A stretch of DNA of 6,278 bases from SAR202 cluster bacterium (GTDB lineage Bacteria; Chloroflexota; Dehalococcoidia; Lucifugimonadales; UBA826). The translations under genes were made by a program, and so were the position numbers. The notes beneath the pieces are model-generated. The model saw only the letters and a program-made list of their open reading frames with translations. It ran no database searches and was not told the origin of the DNA. Numbering within the stretch: the stretch's first letter is position 1; each line of letters starts with the position of its first letter. The stretch is taken from the NCBI GenBank assembly GCA_009392675.1, contig VFFY01000051.1, positions 1-6,278 of the forward strand, written 5' to 3'. Of this stretch, positions 5,418-6,278 are shown one piece after another.

Positions 5418-6278
5418 TCAAAATATCCACTCTTCATCCGTAGGCACTTCTTTTCAGCGGACAGATTTGAAAGATAAAGTATTAGGTATAGCTAAATATA
5501 CTGCAGATTTATCTTTGCCAAATATGCTTCACGCACGGGTGCTTAGGAGCCCTCATCCCCATGCCAATATTTTGAGTATCGATGTGCAGCCGGCTTTAAA
5601 GATGGCGGGGGTTCACGATATTTTGACCCCTTTTAATGTAGGTGTGGGCAAGATAGCTCCGGATGTGCCGATTTTGGATACCAAAGTGCGATTTGTCGGA
5701 GACGAGGTTGCGGCGATTGCGGCTGTTAACCTATATGAGGCAGATACCGCCATCGATTTAATCAAAGTTTCATATGATGTATTACCATTTTCAACAAATA
5801 TTGATACTTCTTTGGAAATGGGAAACCCGAAGATACATACTCAGGGAAATATAGTAAATGGGGGACCCATAGTTGAGGCAAGAGGGAATGTTGAAGAGGG
5901 TTTTGGTCAAGCAGATTATATCGTAGAAGATTCATTCACTACCCCAGACCATCATCCAGCTTCCTTGGAACCACGTGCTGCGCTCGCATCATGGGATGGA
6001 ACTAGACTTACAATGTGGAAACCCAGCAGAGGGATTCACGCAGATAAGGCTATTTTGGCAGCTGCTTTGGACGTTAACCCTAATAATATTACCGTTATAG
6101 GACCTGTAATGGGGGCAGGGTATGGTAGTAAAGACGAAACTCGAACTTCAATTCTAGCCGCCTTGTTATCTATGAGGACAGGTAGGCCAGTCAAACTGGA
6201 ACTAAATAGAGAAGAAGAATTTTTGGCTGGAAGAAGAAGGCATTCTACTTCTACAAAAATAAAAATGGGTGTCAAAAA
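5410..6278 (+). CDS. Molybdopterin-binding large subunit, xanthine dehydrogenase/CoxL family (3' end beyond window)
   Basis: The ATG at 5410 overlaps the small-subunit stop by 8 nt, and the frame stays open for 289 codons to the window edge. Full members have about 750-800 residues, so over 60% is missing. Residues 19-129 form the aldehyde oxidase/xanthine dehydrogenase a/b hammerhead domain (KVLGIAKYTADL, VLRSPHPHA, VGDEVAAIAA). The molybdopterin-binding domain begins after about 150, with LEPRAA around Glu187, KPSRG at 204-208, GAGYGSK at 235-241, and KLELNREEEF further on. The second and third depart from the commonest forms, a Thr/Ser-Gln segment and GGGFGGK. The CoxL signature loop that marks true CO dehydrogenases and the catalytic Glu both lie beyond the window, so the substrate (aldehyde, N-heterocycle, purine, acyl-CoA or CO) is open. 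An FAD subunit gene is not seen before it. Confidence 0.94.
   Translation, partial: MVDQNIHSSSVGTSFQRTDLKDKVLGIAKYTADLSLPNMLHARVLRSPHPHANILSIDVQPALKMAGVHDILTPFNVGVGKIAPDVPILDTKVRFVGDEVAAIAAVNLYEADTAIDLIKVSYDVLPFSTNIDTSLEMGNPKIHTQGNIVNGGPIVEARGNVEEGFGQADYIVEDSFTTPDHHPASLEPRAALASWDGTRLTMWKPSRGIHADKAILAAALDVNPNNITVIGPVMGAGYGSKDETRTSILAALLSMRTGRPVKLELNREEEFLAGRRRHSTSTKIKMGVK

Noticed and set aside
2219..5449. 10-bp match GTAGGCACTT at 2219-2228 and 5440-5449
   Set aside because: The match does not extend usefully, one copy lies inside the large-subunit gene, and such a match can arise by chance in 6 kb.
6036..6275. 79-codon minus-strand frame
   Set aside because: It is antisense to the strongly conserved molybdopterin-binding domain and is low in complexity (Leu/Ser-rich), as expected of a shadow.

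Overview
The window is bacterial and densely coded: six protein genes in two divergent groups around a 175-bp regulatory gap (3744-3918). Base composition is moderately AT-rich, in the low forties percent GC by eye. No RNA gene, CRISPR array, insertion sequence or phage gene was found. The gene content is that of a heterotroph with oxidative, cofactor-heavy catabolism: an FMN 2-hydroxy-acid oxidase, a molybdenum hydroxylase, a beta-propeller lactonase and two transporters. This would fit a free-living marine or soil bacterium. Chloroflexota of the SAR202 type and some Alphaproteobacteria carry many such genes, but the sequence alone does not settle the taxon.

Leftward group (minus strand, read from 3743 down to 1): a complete 12-helix MATE-family transporter (3743-2319), a 213-bp gap, a complete FMN-dependent alpha-hydroxy-acid dehydrogenase/oxidase (2105-978), an 89-bp gap, and an MFS transporter of the oxalate/formate-antiporter and monocarboxylate-carrier type. 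The MFS gene starts at 888 and leaves the window at position 1 after 296 codons. The oxidase and MFS genes both appear to use non-ATG starts.

Rightward group (plus strand): a cytoplasmic lactonase of the 6-phosphogluconolactonase (YbhE) beta-propeller family (3919-4932), then after 2 bp a [2Fe-2S] subunit (4935-5417), which overlaps by 8 bp the molybdopterin-binding subunit of a xanthine-dehydrogenase-family enzyme (5410 to the window end, 289 codons present). This spacing indicates one operon. The FAD subunit usually found in such enzymes is not present in the window; it may lie downstream or be absent.

Reading the genes together (inference): the molybdenum enzyme hydroxylates or oxidises an organic substrate such as an aldehyde or heterocycle, the lactonase opens a lactone, and the 2-hydroxy-acid oxidase oxidises a hydroxy acid to a keto acid. 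The MFS protein could import a carboxylate and the MATE protein export a toxic compound. Two observations support unfamiliar substrates. The flavin oxidase keeps its catalytic Tyr, Lys, His and Arg but has Gly at the usual second active-site Tyr. The molybdenum subunit has departures from the commonest family motifs. No regulator gene is visible, so control probably comes from a gene outside the window acting on the divergent gap.
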